Shown: positions 13,755-23,550, counted from the stretch's first letter. The stretch is 64,000 bases of DNA from Hohaiivirga sp031546825 (GCA_031546825.1 JAVBJU010000008.1:33646-97645), one strand, 5' to 3'. Translations and numbers: made by a program. Notes: generated by a model from the sequence alone, not told the origin.

Positions 13755-16024
13755 GATGGCAGCGGGATGTTGCGCTTGGCCACATACGCGCCGATGGCGG
13801 CGCGCAAGGATGCGCCGTTGTCGTGGCCGGTCAGCGCGTCGGCGACAATGGCGGATATTTCGGGGATATTGAGTTTCAAAATCATAGCCTTAACCGGGCC
13901 GATGGCCAGAGGAGTCATCGACAGCGCCCGGAAGCCGAGGCCGATCAGGGCAATGGCCTCGATCGGTTTGCCGCCGATATCGCCACACAGCGTCACCGGA
14001 CAATTATTTTTTTCTGCCGCCGTGACGATGCATTTGAGCGCGCGCATCATCGGCGTACTCAGATTGTCGAAGCGGTTGGCGACCAGGCGGTTCTCGCGGT
14101 CCACCGCGAACAGGAACTGCATCAGGTCGTTGGTGCCCACCGAGAGAAAATCGGCTTCGGCACTAATCTCGTCCATTTCCATCAGCAGCGACGGCACTTC
14201 GACCATCGCCCCAAGTTTGATATCGGAGGGCAGTACATGGCCATGGCGTACCAGATAGGCTTTCTGGCGTTCGACAATGGCACGCGCCTGCCGGAACTCA
14301 TCACAACTGGCGACCATGGGAAACATGATGCGGACCGGGCGGCCATTGGCGGCTTTGAGAAGCGCCCGCACTTGGGCGTGCAACAGGCCGGGACGGTCGA
14401 GGCCGATGCGCAGCGCGCGCCAGCCAAGGGCGGGGTTCTCCTCCTCGACCTTGTCCATGTAAGGCAATACCTTGTCGCCGCCGATATCGAGGGTGCGGAA
14501 GGTAATCGAACGCCCGCCCGCACCGTCATAGACGGCCTCGTAAAGATATTGCTGTTCGCGCATGGTCGGCATGCGCTCGGCTACCATGAACTGCAATTCG
14601 GTGCGGAACAGGCCGATACCGGTTGCGCCGGTTTCATCAAGATGGGGCAGGTCGGCCAGAAGCCCGGCATTGATCTGCAAATCTACGGCGGTGCCGTCGA
14701 GCGTCGTGCAGGCAACATTGCGCAGCTTGCGGTACTGGGCATAGCGGCGGGCCTGCATCCGGACCTTCTGGGCGTAGGAGGTCTGGACATCCTGCGGCGG
14801 GCGCAGGTGAATTTCGCCTTCGGTGCCGTCGATGACAATGGCGTCGCCCGATTCGGCCAATGACACCATATTGGCGATCTGTCCGACGACCGGGATGCCC
14901 ATGGCCTTGGCGACGATGGCGATATGACTTGTCGGCCCGCCTTCCTCCAGCACAAGCCCCCGCAACTTGGCGCGCTCATAATCGAGCAAAGCCGCCGGGC
15001 CCATGGAGCGTGCCACCAGAATGGCATTGGCCGGCAGGTGCAGGCGTTCGGCGTTAATGTCCTTGCCGCTCAGTTGCAGCAGCAGGCGATTGGAAAGGTC
15101 ATCGAGATCATGCAGACGCTCGCGCAAGAAGTCATCCTTCTGGCGCATCATGCGGGCGCGGTTATCCGACTGGACACGCTCCACCGCCGCTTCGGCTGTC
15201 AGGCCGGTGTGGATGGCCTCACGCAGGCGGCGCAGCCAGCCCTGATCATTGGCGAACATGCGGAAGGTTTCGAGCACTTCGCGGTGTTCGCCGTGGTGGG
15301 CAATGTCGCCGCGCTCAATCAGTTCGTCGATGGATTGGCGCATGGCGGCAATGGCCTGCTCAAGGCGCTTTAATTCCGTCTCGATGTTTTCGGCAATCAG
15401 CGTCTCGATGACGACGCGGGGCTGATGAAACACCACATGCCCCAAGCCAATGCCGTCTGCGAGCCCGACGCCGCGCACATGAACGGGTCTGCCGAGCACC
15501 GGCGAGGTGCCCGGCGAGGCGATGGATTGCAACTCTCCGGTGGCCAGCATCTCGGAGAGAATCATCGCCGTGGTTTGCAAAATCTCGACTTCTTCTTCCG
15601 TATAGGTGCGGAAGGAGCGGTTCTGGACCACGAGAACGCCGAGGGTATGCCCGGCGCGCAGCAGCGGTACCCCGAGGAAGCCGTGGTAAATCTCTTCGCC
15701 GGTTTCGGGCTTATAGGCAAAGGCTTCGTGGGTTTGGGCGTCGGAGAGCGCGATGGGTTCGGCGGTATTACAGATCAAGCCCACCAAGCCCTCATTCGCC
15801 GTCATGATCGTGTGGTGAACGGCGGTTTGGTTCAGGCCTTCGGTGGCATAAAGCTCAAGGGTGTTGTCGGAGCGTAGGACATAAACCGAGCATACCTCCG
15901 CAATCATATTTGCGGCGATCTGGACGACGATCCTGTTGAGCCGGTCCTGGGGCGCAACCTGTTCCGCCATGATTTCTCTCAGGCGGCGCAGGAGAACGCG
16001 AGGACCGCCCGGGGCGGTGGCCAT
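13751..16024 (-). CDS. ptsP: Phosphoenolpyruvate-protein phosphotransferase PtsP (EI-Ntr)
   Basis: First enzyme of the nitrogen-related phosphotransferase system, which phosphorylates NPr from PEP and tunes nitrogen, carbon and potassium metabolism. The 757 residues have an N-terminal GAF domain (about 25-165), a PEP-utilising swivel domain with the active His367 in GGPTSHIAIVA, and a C-terminal PEP-binding TIM barrel ending in the conserved TLCGDIGGKP segment. It lies between lysC and prfA on the same strand, the usual order in Hyphomicrobiales. The 135-bp gap to lysC contains a GC-rich imperfect stem-loop (about 16104-16148) without a T-run. Confidence 0.97.
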   Translation of the reverse strand: MATAPGGPRVLLRRLREIMAEQVAPQDRLNRIVVQIAANMIAEVCSVYVLRSDNTLELYATEGLNQTAVHHTIMTANEGLVGLICNTAEPIALSDAQTHEAFAYKPETGEEIYHGFLGVPLLRAGHTLGVLVVQNRSFRTYTEEEVEILQTTAMILSEMLATGELQSIASPGTSPVLGRPVHVRGVGLADGIGLGHVVFHQPRVVIETLIAENIETELKRLEQAIAAMRQSIDELIERGDIAHHGEHREVLETFRMFANDQGWLRRLREAIHTGLTAEAAVERVQSDNRARMMRQKDDFLRERLHDLDDLSNRLLLQLSGKDINAERLHLPANAILVARSMGPAALLDYERAKLRGLVLEEGGPTSHIAIVAKAMGIPVVGQIANMVSLAESGDAIVIDGTEGEIHLRPPQDVQTSYAQKVRMQARRYAQYRKLRNVACTTLDGTAVDLQINAGLLADLPHLDETGATGIGLFRTELQFMVAERMPTMREQQYLYEAVYDGAGGRSITFRTLDIGGDKVLPYMDKVEEENPALGWRALRIGLDRPGLLHAQVRALLKAANGRPVRIMFPMVASCDEFRQARAIVERQKAYLVRHGHVLPSDIKLGAMVEVPSLLMEMDEISAEADFLSVGTNDLMQFLFAVDRENRLVANRFDNLSTPMMRALKCIVTAAEKNNCPVTLCGDIGGKPIEAIALIGLGFRALSMTPLAIGPVKAMILKLNIPEISAIVADALTGHDNGASLRAAIGAYVAKRNIPLPS

Positions 16025-16159
16025 CGCTGTGGTTCCTGTTCTCCGAAATGTGACCGGAACGTAAAAAACGCCACGCCGGAAACAACACTATCATACTGGT
16101 CAGCGGGCTTGTCCGGGGGCGTTTCTTATGCGCCGGGAAGAAGCCCGTATTGTCGGCTC

Positions 16160-17395
16160 TCAGTCTTTGTCGAGACCGTAAAGCGAATGCAGCGTGCGCA
16201 CCGCCAGTTCGGTATAGGGCGCGTCGATCAACAGGGAGAATTTGATTTCCGACGTGGTGATGGCGCGAATGTTGATGCCCTTTTCCGCCAGCGCCTTGAA
16301 GGCTTTGGCGGCGACGCCCGCATGGCTGCGCATACCGATGCCGATGGCCGAAACCTTGACCACATCCTGGGTGCCCTGGATATCCTTGAACTGGATGGCG
16401 TCCCGATTGGAGATCAACACGGCTTTGGCGCGCTCGAAATCGGCGGAGGGCACGGTGAAGGTCATATCGGTGGCGACGGTGTCGTCGGAAATGACCTGAA
16501 TAATCATATCGACGTTGATATTGGCTTCCGCCAACGGCACGAAGATTGAGGCGGCAACGCCCGGTTTGTCGGCCACATGACGCAATGTGATCTGGGCTTC
16601 GTCCTTGGAATAAGCGATGCCGGTAACAACCTGCTGCTCCACGATATCCTCCTCGTCGCAGATCAATGTGCCGAGCTGCGGATTTGCTGGGTCGTCGAAG
16701 CTGGAGCGCACATAGGTCGGGACCTTGTACAGCATGGCCAGTTCGACGGAACGAACCTGAAGAACTTTGGCACCGAGCGATGCCATTTCAAGCATCTCCT
16801 CGAAGGAGACGCGATCCAGCCGCTTGGCTTTGGGCACAATGCGCGGATCAGTGGTGTAGACGCCGTCCACATCGGTGTAGATGTCACAGCGTTCCGCCTT
16901 GATGGCGGCGGCGAGCGCCACTGCCGAGGTATCGGAGCCGCCGCGCCCCAGTGTGGTAATACGGTTGGTTGGGCGGTGGATGCCCTGGAAACCGGCGATC
17001 ACCGCCACTTCGCCCTGACCGAAGCCATCGATAATACCGGTGCCGTCGATGGCCGAGATGCGGGCGGAGCCGTGATCATCCGAGGTCATGATCGGGATTT
17101 GCCAGCCGAGCCAGGAGCGGGCCTTGACGCCCATATCCTTCAGCACCATGGCGAGCAGACCCGCCGTGATCTGTTCGCCCGAAGCGACCACCGAATCATA
17201 TTCGCTTTGGTCGTATTGCGAGGATGCTTCGCGGCACCAGGAAACCATTTCATTGGTTTTGCCCGCCATTGCGGACACCACAACGGCCACGTCATAGCCA
17301 GCGGCAATCTCGCGCTTGACGTGCTGCGCAACATTGCGAATGCGTTCTATATTGGCCACCGAAGTGCCGCCAAATTTCATGACCAAACGCGGCAT
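16160..17395 (-). CDS. lysC: Aspartate kinase
   Basis: Catalyses ATP-dependent phosphorylation of aspartate, the first step towards lysine, threonine and methionine. The 411 residues show the kinase signature KFGGTSV at residues 7-13, the GRGGSDTSAVALA segment in the kinase domain, and two C-terminal ACT domains for feedback control. An upstream in-frame ATG at 17428 exists, but the one at 17395 has a TGAGG ribosome-binding site and begins with the standard MPRLVMKFGG, so it is chosen. lysA, the last lysine gene, is found at 52-53 kb. Confidence 0.96.
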   Translation of the reverse strand: MPRLVMKFGGTSVANIERIRNVAQHVKREIAAGYDVAVVVSAMAGKTNEMVSWCREASSQYDQSEYDSVVASGEQITAGLLAMVLKDMGVKARSWLGWQIPIMTSDDHGSARISAIDGTGIIDGFGQGEVAVIAGFQGIHRPTNRITTLGRGGSDTSAVALAAAIKAERCDIYTDVDGVYTTDPRIVPKAKRLDRVSFEEMLEMASLGAKVLQVRSVELAMLYKVPTYVRSSFDDPANPQLGTLICDEEDIVEQQVVTGIAYSKDEAQITLRHVADKPGVAASIFVPLAEANINVDMIIQVISDDTVATDMTFTVPSADFERAKAVLISNRDAIQFKDIQGTQDVVKVSAIGIGMRSHAGVAAKAFKALAEKGINIRAITTSEIKFSLLIDAPYTELAVRTLHSLYGLDKD

Positions 17396-17659
17396 TACGA
17401 GCCTCAGTGGGTTGCGGTCGAGATTCATGCCAGCGCTTCAAACGCCGGGCCCCGGCTTCGCGTCTTCGGGCGTGATGCATCGTTGATGCGAGGGGGCAGC
17501 TATAGATGCCGGGCCGGGGCAGACATGTCAACGTGATGATGGTGCTTTTTTAGACTGATGACGCCTTGTTCGAGCCCATATAGCGGCTATAAGGTCGCGG
17601 ATGTTGCCGGTGGCGCCCTTAAGCGTGCAGCCGGGGATGAGGCGAGGAGAATAGACCCC

Positions 17660-18403
17660 ATGAACGCGCGCACGGCCACCACTGTCGATCCGGCTGAAAT
17701 CGACCGTTTCGCAAAGCTCGCCGAAACCTGGTGGGACCCCAATGGCCCGATGAAGCCGCTGCACAAGTTCAACCCCCAGCGCATCCAGTATATCCGCGAC
17801 AGGGCGGTTGCCCATTTCGGGCGCGATGCCCGCTCGGTCACGCCGTTTGAGGGGCTGACGCTGGCTGATATCGGGTGTGGTGCCGGGATGCTGTCAGAGC
17901 CCATGGCGCGGCTTGGCGCCAAGGTGCTCGGGCTCGACCCCGCCGAGAAGAACGTGATGATCGCCCGCGCCCATGCCGAAGTCGGGGGCGTCGATGTGGC
18001 TTATGCTGCCGAAACCATCGAGGACGTGGTGGCGCGCGGCGAAACCTTCGACATCGTTCTGGCGATGGAAGTGGTCGAGCACGTGACCGATGTTGAGCTG
18101 TTCGTCCGCTCATGCTGCCAGGCGGTGAAGCCGGGTGGGCTGCTGTTCATGGCGACGCTCAACCGTACCGCGCGCTCATTTGCCCTCGCCATCGTCGGGG
18201 CCGAATACATTCTGCGCTGGCTGCCGCGCGGCACCCATGACTGGAACAAATTCGTGACACCAGATGAACTCTCAGATGCGATTTCCAACAACGGCCTTGA
18301 TATCATGGATGTCAGCGGCGTTGCCTACAACCCGCTCAGCGACCAATGGAGGTTGTCGCGCGATACCGGCGTCAACTACGTCTTGGCCGCAACAAAGCGC
18401 TGA
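17660..18403 (+). CDS. ubiG: Ubiquinone biosynthesis O-methyltransferase
   Basis: SAM-dependent enzyme that carries out both O-methylations in ubiquinone synthesis. The protein begins MNARTATTVD, has the family segment AETWWDPNGPMKPLHKFNPQ, and the SAM motif DIGCGAGML at 70-78. The ATG at 17660 has GGCGAGGAG upstream and gives 247 residues, the normal size; the longer frame from 17558 adds an unconserved leader. It is divergent from lysC, as in related genomes, and converges on the SBF transporter gene with a 14-bp gap. Confidence 0.96.
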   Translation: MNARTATTVDPAEIDRFAKLAETWWDPNGPMKPLHKFNPQRIQYIRDRAVAHFGRDARSVTPFEGLTLADIGCGAGMLSEPMARLGAKVLGLDPAEKNVMIARAHAEVGGVDVAYAAETIEDVVARGETFDIVLAMEVVEHVTDVELFVRSCCQAVKPGGLLFMATLNRTARSFALAIVGAEYILRWLPRGTHDWNKFVTPDELSDAISNNGLDIMDVSGVAYNPLSDQWRLSRDTGVNYVLAATKR

Positions 18404-18417
18404 TGGCGCATGATGCT

Positions 18418-19407
18418 TCAATACCCGCCGTCGTCGCCTGCGGTCTTGCCTTGCCGGGCCATGCGCTGTGCCATCACGGCGCAGACCATCAACTGAATCT
18501 GATGAAACAGCATCAGGGGCAGAATGATCGCGCCGATATTCTGCCCGGCAAACAATACTGTCGCCATGGGAATACCCGAAGCGAGGGTCTTTTTTGAACC
18601 GCAGAAGATGATGGTGATCTCATCGGCGCGATTGAAGCCCAGAAGGCGGCTGCCATAGGATGAAATGGCGAGCACCACAGCAAGAAGTATGGTGTCAATC
18701 ACCAGAATAATGCCGATATCCTCAACTGACACCCGCGTCCACAAGCCTGAAACTACGGCGGCACTGAATGCACCATAGATGACCAGCAAAATGGAGCTGC
18801 GGTCCACAACGCCGATAATCTTGCGATACTTGGCAAGAAACGACTTCATAAAGGGCTGCGCGATCTGTCCGACGATGAATGGCAGCAAAAGCTGCACCAT
18901 GATCGCCTCAATGGAATCAAGCGGAACCCCGCCCTGAGCACTGCGCTGCAGCAGAAGCGCGGCGAGAATGGGCGTGATGAAAATACCAAGAATGTTCGAC
19001 GCCGTGGCGGAGCACACCGCCGCCGGAACATTGCCACCGGCAATCGATGTGAAGGCGATGGAGGATTGCACCGTTGAGGGCACGATACACAGAAACATGA
19101 TGCCGAAATAAAGTTCTGTGCTGATGATCTTCGGCGACAGAAGACCAAGCGCAAGGCCAAGAATCGGGAAAATTACGAAGGTCATTGACAGCACGGTGAT
19201 GTGCAAGCGCCAGTGCGTCAGACCTGCGATAACGGTTGATGGGGCGAGCTTTGCGCCGTGCAGGAAGAACAGTAAGGCGATGGCGAAGGTGACTATATGC
19301 TCATAAATACCTGCTGCCACGCCGGTGACGGGGAAAAAAGAGGCGAGCAGGACAGTGCAGACGATGGCAATAAGGAATTTGTCGGCAAAAATCAGGCGGA
19401 ACGGCAT
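18418..19407 (-). CDS. SBF-like (bile acid:sodium symporter family) transporter
   Basis: Inner-membrane protein of about ten hydrophobic helices over 329 residues, resembling the SBF-like family (bile acid:sodium symporter fold). Characteristic stretches include LLFFLHGAKLAP near the N-terminus and FCGSKKTLASGIPMA in the C-terminal half, a substrate/ion-binding signature of this group. The substrate is unknown; the family moves organic anions or metabolites with sodium. The ATG at 19407 is preferred over a TTG five codons earlier. It is convergent with ubiG and has no obvious partners. Confidence 0.85.
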   Translation of the reverse strand: MPFRLIFADKFLIAIVCTVLLASFFPVTGVAAGIYEHIVTFAIALLFFLHGAKLAPSTVIAGLTHWRLHITVLSMTFVIFPILGLALGLLSPKIISTELYFGIMFLCIVPSTVQSSIAFTSIAGGNVPAAVCSATASNILGIFITPILAALLLQRSAQGGVPLDSIEAIMVQLLLPFIVGQIAQPFMKSFLAKYRKIIGVVDRSSILLVIYGAFSAAVVSGLWTRVSVEDIGIILVIDTILLAVVLAISSYGSRLLGFNRADEITIIFCGSKKTLASGIPMATVLFAGQNIGAIILPLMLFHQIQLMVCAVMAQRMARQGKTAGDDGGY

Positions 19408-19560
19408 GGCGAATCCAGGCAATTACAGCAGCCACGCGGCGGGCCTGGAACCAGGTCACGGAAACCGTATGGGCGAAAGCTCTCCTTTAGGCCGGTTGGC
19501 GAAGTTTGTGAATAGAAAACAACGCAGGCTTGATGCGACGAAACTTACAGGAAGGACGGA

Positions 19561-20019
19561 TCAGTTTTTTTCGTCCGGCAGCGGCGGAAGCATCATGATG
19601 TCGATGCCATCTTCTACCAGCGCCCGGGCGTCTTCGGGGCTGGCCTGTCCGTAGATCGAGCGGCTTTCAATTTCGCCGTCATGGATGCGCCGGGCTTCCT
19701 CGGGAAAGCGTTCGCCCACATTCTCGGCGTTTTCCGCCACGTGGCGGTGGAGGTTGCGCAGTGCCTCCCGGACAGCAGCATCCTTGCCCGACATAATTGT
19801 GACGGGGTGTGATGGCTCAGGCTCAGGAGGTGAGGCGGTAACCGGGGCAAGGTCGGTGCGGTTTACCGAAGGGGCCATGATCTGCTTTTCGACCTTGAGC
19901 GAATTGCACAGCGGGCACGAGACAAGTCCCCTCTTGCGCTGCTCATCATAAGCCTCGCCGGAGGGAAACCAGCTTTCAAACTCGTGGCCGCTGTCGCAGG
20001 CCAAGGCATAGCGAATCAT
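19561..20019 (-). CDS. DUF1178 family protein
   Basis: Conserved proteobacterial protein of unknown function, 152 residues. The N-terminus MIRYALACDSGHEFESWF is the family hallmark, followed by a zinc-ribbon-like CPLC; the C-terminal helical part contains HRHVAENAENVGERFPEEAR. The ATG at 20019 is preferred over a GTG four codons upstream. It is the last gene of a comF-grxC-DUF1178 cluster, 73 bp after grxC. The partial zinc-ribbon suggests metal or nucleic-acid binding but nothing more can be said. Confidence 0.9.
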   Translation of the reverse strand: MIRYALACDSGHEFESWFPSGEAYDEQRKRGLVSCPLCNSLKVEKQIMAPSVNRTDLAPVTASPPEPEPSHPVTIMSGKDAAVREALRNLHRHVAENAENVGERFPEEARRIHDGEIESRSIYGQASPEDARALVEDGIDIMMLPPLPDEKN

Positions 20020-20092
20020 ATCCCGTTCCACGTAACTTCGTTATCGTTACATGGCAATACGGTGGGGTTGGGGCAAGGCCTTGCGTCTGCCA

Positions 20093-20350
20093 TCAGCCCG
20101 CGAGCAGCGGATCGAGCCCGCCTTCGCTGTCAAGCGCGTGAAGATCATCGCTACCGCCGATATGGCGCTCGCCGATAAAAATCTGCGGTACGGTTTTGCG
20201 TCCGGCGGATTTTGCCAGCATCTCTTCGAGTGCGCTGGGCTCCTTCTCCACATCGACTTCGGTGAAAGTCGCTCCCTTCTTGGTGAGCAAGGCTTTGGCG
20301 GAAGCGCAGTAAGGGCACCAGGATTTGGTGTAGATGGTGATTTTGGGCAT
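20093..20350 (-). CDS. grxC: Glutaredoxin 3
   Basis: Small dithiol glutaredoxin (85 residues) with the active site WCPYC at about residues 10-14 and the TVPQIFIGERHIGGSDDL segment that binds glutathione. It reduces protein disulfides and glutathione mixed disulfides in the cytoplasm. It lies between comF (33 bp upstream) and DUF1178, the usual alphaproteobacterial arrangement. A monothiol glutaredoxin (grxD) is at 55.8 kb. Confidence 0.96.
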   Translation of the reverse strand: MPKITIYTKSWCPYCASAKALLTKKGATFTEVDVEKEPSALEEMLAKSAGRKTVPQIFIGERHIGGSDDLHALDSEGGLDPLLAG

Positions 20351-20383
20351 GGTGGTCTCCAGAGTGGCAGAAATCTGTTGTCT

Positions 20384-21160
20384 TTAAATCTTCACGACGC
20401 GGGCAAACGTCAAGATGTCCACCCGGGCCGCTCCGGTGCGCAGCAGCACGCGGGCTGCGGTATTGGCGGTTGCGCCGGAGGTCAGTACATCATCGACCAG
20501 CACAAGTTTGAGGCCTTTAACGCGGGCGCGCCATTCTTCGGAAACCCGGAAAGCCCCAGTCATATTCAACCGCCGCTGGTCACGGGTCAGGCTGGTTTGC
20601 GAGCGGGTGTGGCGGATGCGGGCAAGGAGAAATGGCTCCCATTGCTTGTCGCAATACTGCGAAATCTCGGAGGCAAGCACCGCCGCCTGGTTATATCGCC
20701 GCCGCCATAACCGAAAGCGGTGCAACGGCACCGGGATAATGAGATCGCAATCGGCGAGGATTTCCCGTCCCGTTGCGGCCATCATGCGGCCCATGAGGCG
20801 GGCAAGTTCCGGGCGGTCGCCATATTTAAGGCGCTGCACCAGTTTTCGGGCCATGTCATCATAGGTGCAGACCGAGCGGGCGCGCTCGAAAACCGGCGGA
20901 TCTGCAATGGCCGCGGGCGACAGCAGCGGCCCGTCATGGTCCACCGGGAGCGGCGTGCCGAGCCGCTCGCAATAGGGCCGCTCAATCAGGGCAAGCGCGC
21001 GCCAGCATGTGGGGCAGAGCGCATGGGCTTCGGCAAGAATTACTTCGCAAGAGGCGCAGCCCGGCGGGTAGATGAAATCGATGGCATGGTGCAGCCAGCG
21101 CCGCAAAAGGCGCGGGCTGCGTCTGGGATCAGAGGGGGGACGCGATATTCCCTCCGTCAT
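20384..21160 (-). CDS. comF: ComF family phosphoribosyltransferase-like protein
   Basis: 258-residue ComF-family protein. The N-terminal zinc-ribbon has Cys35, Cys38, Cys49 and Cys52 (GCASC, CPTC). The C-terminal phosphoribosyltransferase fold has the PRPP loop LVLVDDVLTSGATANTA. In naturally competent bacteria ComF acts in DNA uptake; in alphaproteobacteria its role is unclear. It heads the comF-grxC-DUF1178 cluster and starts 3 bp after the aminotransferase gene stop on the same strand, so read-through is likely. Confidence 0.92.
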   Translation of the reverse strand: MTEGISRPPSDPRRSPRLLRRWLHHAIDFIYPPGCASCEVILAEAHALCPTCWRALALIERPYCERLGTPLPVDHDGPLLSPAAIADPPVFERARSVCTYDDMARKLVQRLKYGDRPELARLMGRMMAATGREILADCDLIIPVPLHRFRLWRRRYNQAAVLASEISQYCDKQWEPFLLARIRHTRSQTSLTRDQRRLNMTGAFRVSEEWRARVKGLKLVLVDDVLTSGATANTAARVLLRTGAARVDILTFARVVKI

Positions 21161-21163
21161 GGC

Positions 21164-22393
21164 TCATTCGTAGGATTTGATCAGGCGGGCAAGTCGCTGG
21201 ATGCCCTGATCAATCGCTTCGTCCGAGGCCAGTGAATAGCTGAGGCGCAAGGTGTTTCCCCCGGTGCCATCCGAGAAGAACGCCCGGCCGGGCACGAAGG
21301 CGACGCGCTCGGTGGCGATGGACTTTGCCAGGAGTTCCTTGGTGTCGAGCCCTTCCTTCACCGTCACCCACACGAACATTCCGCCTTCCGGTTGGGTCCA
21401 TGAGGCGGAAGCGGGCATGTATTTCTTGAGGGCTTCCAGCATCTTGTCGCGGCGATGGTGATAGGCCTTCTTGATTTTGGCCAGTTGGGCCTCGAACGTC
21501 GTGCTCACCACCTTATGCATCACCATCTGGTTGACGGTGGGGGAATGGAGATCGGAGGCCTGCTTGATGAGCACGAGCTTGCGGATCACCTCCTGCGGGC
21601 CGCAGATCCAGCCGAGGCGCAGGCCCGGTGTGACTGTCTTCGAGAAACTGCCACAATAAAGCGTGCGGGCGTTATCAATGGAGCCGGAGCGGGCGATATC
21701 AAGCGCCAGGATCGGCGGCACGTTTTCGCCGGAATAGCGCAGGCCCTGATAGGCGGAATCCTCGAAGACCGGAATGTCGAGCTCTGTGGCAAGATCCAGC
21801 AGCTTTTCGCGCGCGGCCTTTGGCACGGTCTCGCCTGTGGGGTTGGCAAAATCTGGTGTGAGATACGCGAATTTCACGCTTCCGCCCGCCTTTTCCGCCA
21901 TATCGCGGTAGGATTGCGGCGTGCGATTGCCGGTTTCGGGGGAGATTGTGTCGTAGGACGCCTCATAGGCGCTGAACGATTGCAGTGCGCCGAGATAGGT
22001 CGGGCGTGTGACAAGCGCGGTGTCCTTGGGCGACAGGAACAGCTTGCCGAGATAATCAAGCGCCTGCTGCGAACCCGACACCACCATGATGTTGTCACAG
22101 GTGCAGGGAATGCCGAGGCCGCCCATGTAATCGGCGATCCACTGGCGCAACGGGGTATAGCCCTCGCTGGTGGAGTATTGCAGGGCCGCACCGGGGTTCT
22201 CAGTGAGCACATCGGTATAGGCTTTGCGGATATCCGCTTCGGCGAAGAGCTTCGGATCGGGAATGCCGCCAGCAAACGAGATGATATCCGGCTGGTCGAG
22301 GAGCTTCAGAAGCTCGCGGATCTCGGACGCTTGCATCCGCGTTGAACGGGTTGCATAACGGTCGTTCCAGTTGGTCTTTTGCGCCTCCGCCAT
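21164..22393 (-). CDS. PLP-dependent class I/II aminotransferase
   Basis: Fold-type I aminotransferase related to 2-aminoadipate aminotransferase and the MocR-like aminotransferase group. The 409 residues include IISFAGGIPDPKLF near the N-terminus, GSQQALDYLGKLFL, the PLP-lysine segment YCGSFSKTVTPGLRLGW and a C-terminal NTLRLSYS. The longer frame starts at 22438, but the ATG at 22393 follows GGAGA at good spacing and is preferred. It is probably transcribed together with comF. The substrate cannot be read from the sequence. Confidence 0.9.
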   Translation of the reverse strand: MAEAQKTNWNDRYATRSTRMQASEIRELLKLLDQPDIISFAGGIPDPKLFAEADIRKAYTDVLTENPGAALQYSTSEGYTPLRQWIADYMGGLGIPCTCDNIMVVSGSQQALDYLGKLFLSPKDTALVTRPTYLGALQSFSAYEASYDTISPETGNRTPQSYRDMAEKAGGSVKFAYLTPDFANPTGETVPKAAREKLLDLATELDIPVFEDSAYQGLRYSGENVPPILALDIARSGSIDNARTLYCGSFSKTVTPGLRLGWICGPQEVIRKLVLIKQASDLHSPTVNQMVMHKVVSTTFEAQLAKIKKAYHHRRDKMLEALKKYMPASASWTQPEGGMFVWVTVKEGLDTKELLAKSIATERVAFVPGRAFFSDGTGGNTLRLSYSLASDEAIDQGIQRLARLIKSYE

Positions 22394-22640
22394 GGCGGTC
22401 TCTCCAAATTTTGTGGCGGCTTCGCCGCCCGTCATCATATCACTGAAATCATTACGGCAGGAAAGCTATTCTTGGCCGTTATCGTGCCCTGATGTAACGG
22501 GTTTGGAATAATTATGTCAATAACCATGACCTATTTGCAGGAAATAAAAACTTCCGCGCGGTTTTGCGACATAAAAATACGATGCCTGCCGTTGCGATTT
22601 TTGATGGTTTCCCGCGCCGTTCGGCGTTAGAAGGCGGGTC

Positions 22641-23525
22641 ATGATGAATCCCAAACCTCTTTTCGACCGCACCCTGCAACGCACCCGTCTGCGGCGCGCC
22701 ATCGCCCGTGGTTATGAAGGCTTTCTGCTTGAGCGCGCGCTGGAGGATATGGAGGAGCGCCTTGGCGCTATCCTGCGCCAGTTCACCAAAGGGGCGGATA
22801 TTGGCACTCCGCGTGATGACGCCAGTCGCTTTCTGGTGATGAGCGGTCGGGTTCAGGAGATGATGCGGCTGGCCCCGGTTGGTGGCGGCGCAACGCTCTC
22901 GGGGCTCATGGAAGTCGAGGGCGATGAGGAAGTCATTCCGTTTGCGCCGCAACAGTTCGATATCGCCATTTCGCTTTTGGCGCTGCACGGGGTCAATGAT
23001 CTGCCGGGCACGCTGATCCAGATCCATCGCCTGCTGAAGCCCGACGGATTGTTTCTCGCCTGCCTGTTCGGCAATGAGACGCTCACTGAGTTGCGTCAGG
23101 TGATGATGCAGGCTGAAAGCGAGATCGAAGGCGGTGTGAGCCCGCGCGTGGCCCCCTTCACCGAAATCCGCGATGCCGGGGCGCTGCTGCAACGCGCTGG
23201 TTTCGCGCTGCCGGTGGTGGATAGTGACCCCGTGACCGTTCGCTACAGCACCATGTTCCATCTGATGCGCGATTTGCGCGCCATGGGCCTCACCAATGCC
23301 ATGACTGAGCGCAGTTGCAAGCCACTGCGTCGTGAGACCTTGCAACGCGCCGCCGACCTCTACGCCGAACAGTTTTCCGACGCCGATGGCCGTATCCGCG
23401 CCACTTTCGATCTTTTATGGCTTGCGGGGTGGGCCCCCCACGAGAGCCAGCAGAAGCCTTTGCAGCCGGGCACTGCTTCCATGAGCCTTGCCGACATGCT
23501 GAAGAAGGCCGGGGAGGCGGAGTAA
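22641..23525 (+). CDS. BioC/NDUFAF5-like SAM-dependent methyltransferase
   Basis: 294-residue protein of the BioC-like methyltransferase family that includes mitochondrial NDUFAF5. It begins with the family signature LFDRTLQRTRLRRA, but motif I, the glycine-rich SAM loop, is degenerate (RFLVMSGRVQEMMRL), while FDIAISLLALHGVNDLPG and the LLKPDGLFLACLFG strand are kept. NDUFAF5 hydroxylates an arginine of a complex I subunit rather than methylating, so a hydroxylase or assembly role is possible. It is divergent from the aminotransferase gene and converges with the small secreted protein gene. Confidence 0.82.
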   Translation: MMNPKPLFDRTLQRTRLRRAIARGYEGFLLERALEDMEERLGAILRQFTKGADIGTPRDDASRFLVMSGRVQEMMRLAPVGGGATLSGLMEVEGDEEVIPFAPQQFDIAISLLALHGVNDLPGTLIQIHRLLKPDGLFLACLFGNETLTELRQVMMQAESEIEGGVSPRVAPFTEIRDAGALLQRAGFALPVVDSDPVTVRYSTMFHLMRDLRAMGLTNAMTERSCKPLRRETLQRAADLYAEQFSDADGRIRATFDLLWLAGWAPHESQQKPLQPGTASMSLADMLKKAGEAE

Positions 23526-23550
23526 CTCCGCCCCACCTACCAATTCAATA

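Noticed and set aside
13823..14863. 346-residue open frame opposite ptsP
   Set aside because: Lies wholly antisense to a conserved enzyme gene; composition typical of shadow frames.
16104..16148. GC-rich imperfect stem-loop between lysC and ptsP considered as a terminator
   Set aside because: The stem has many mismatches and no T-run, and lysC and ptsP probably share a transcript.
16577..17536. 319-residue open frame opposite lysC
   Set aside because: Antisense to lysC and extends past it without a credible start signal or domain.
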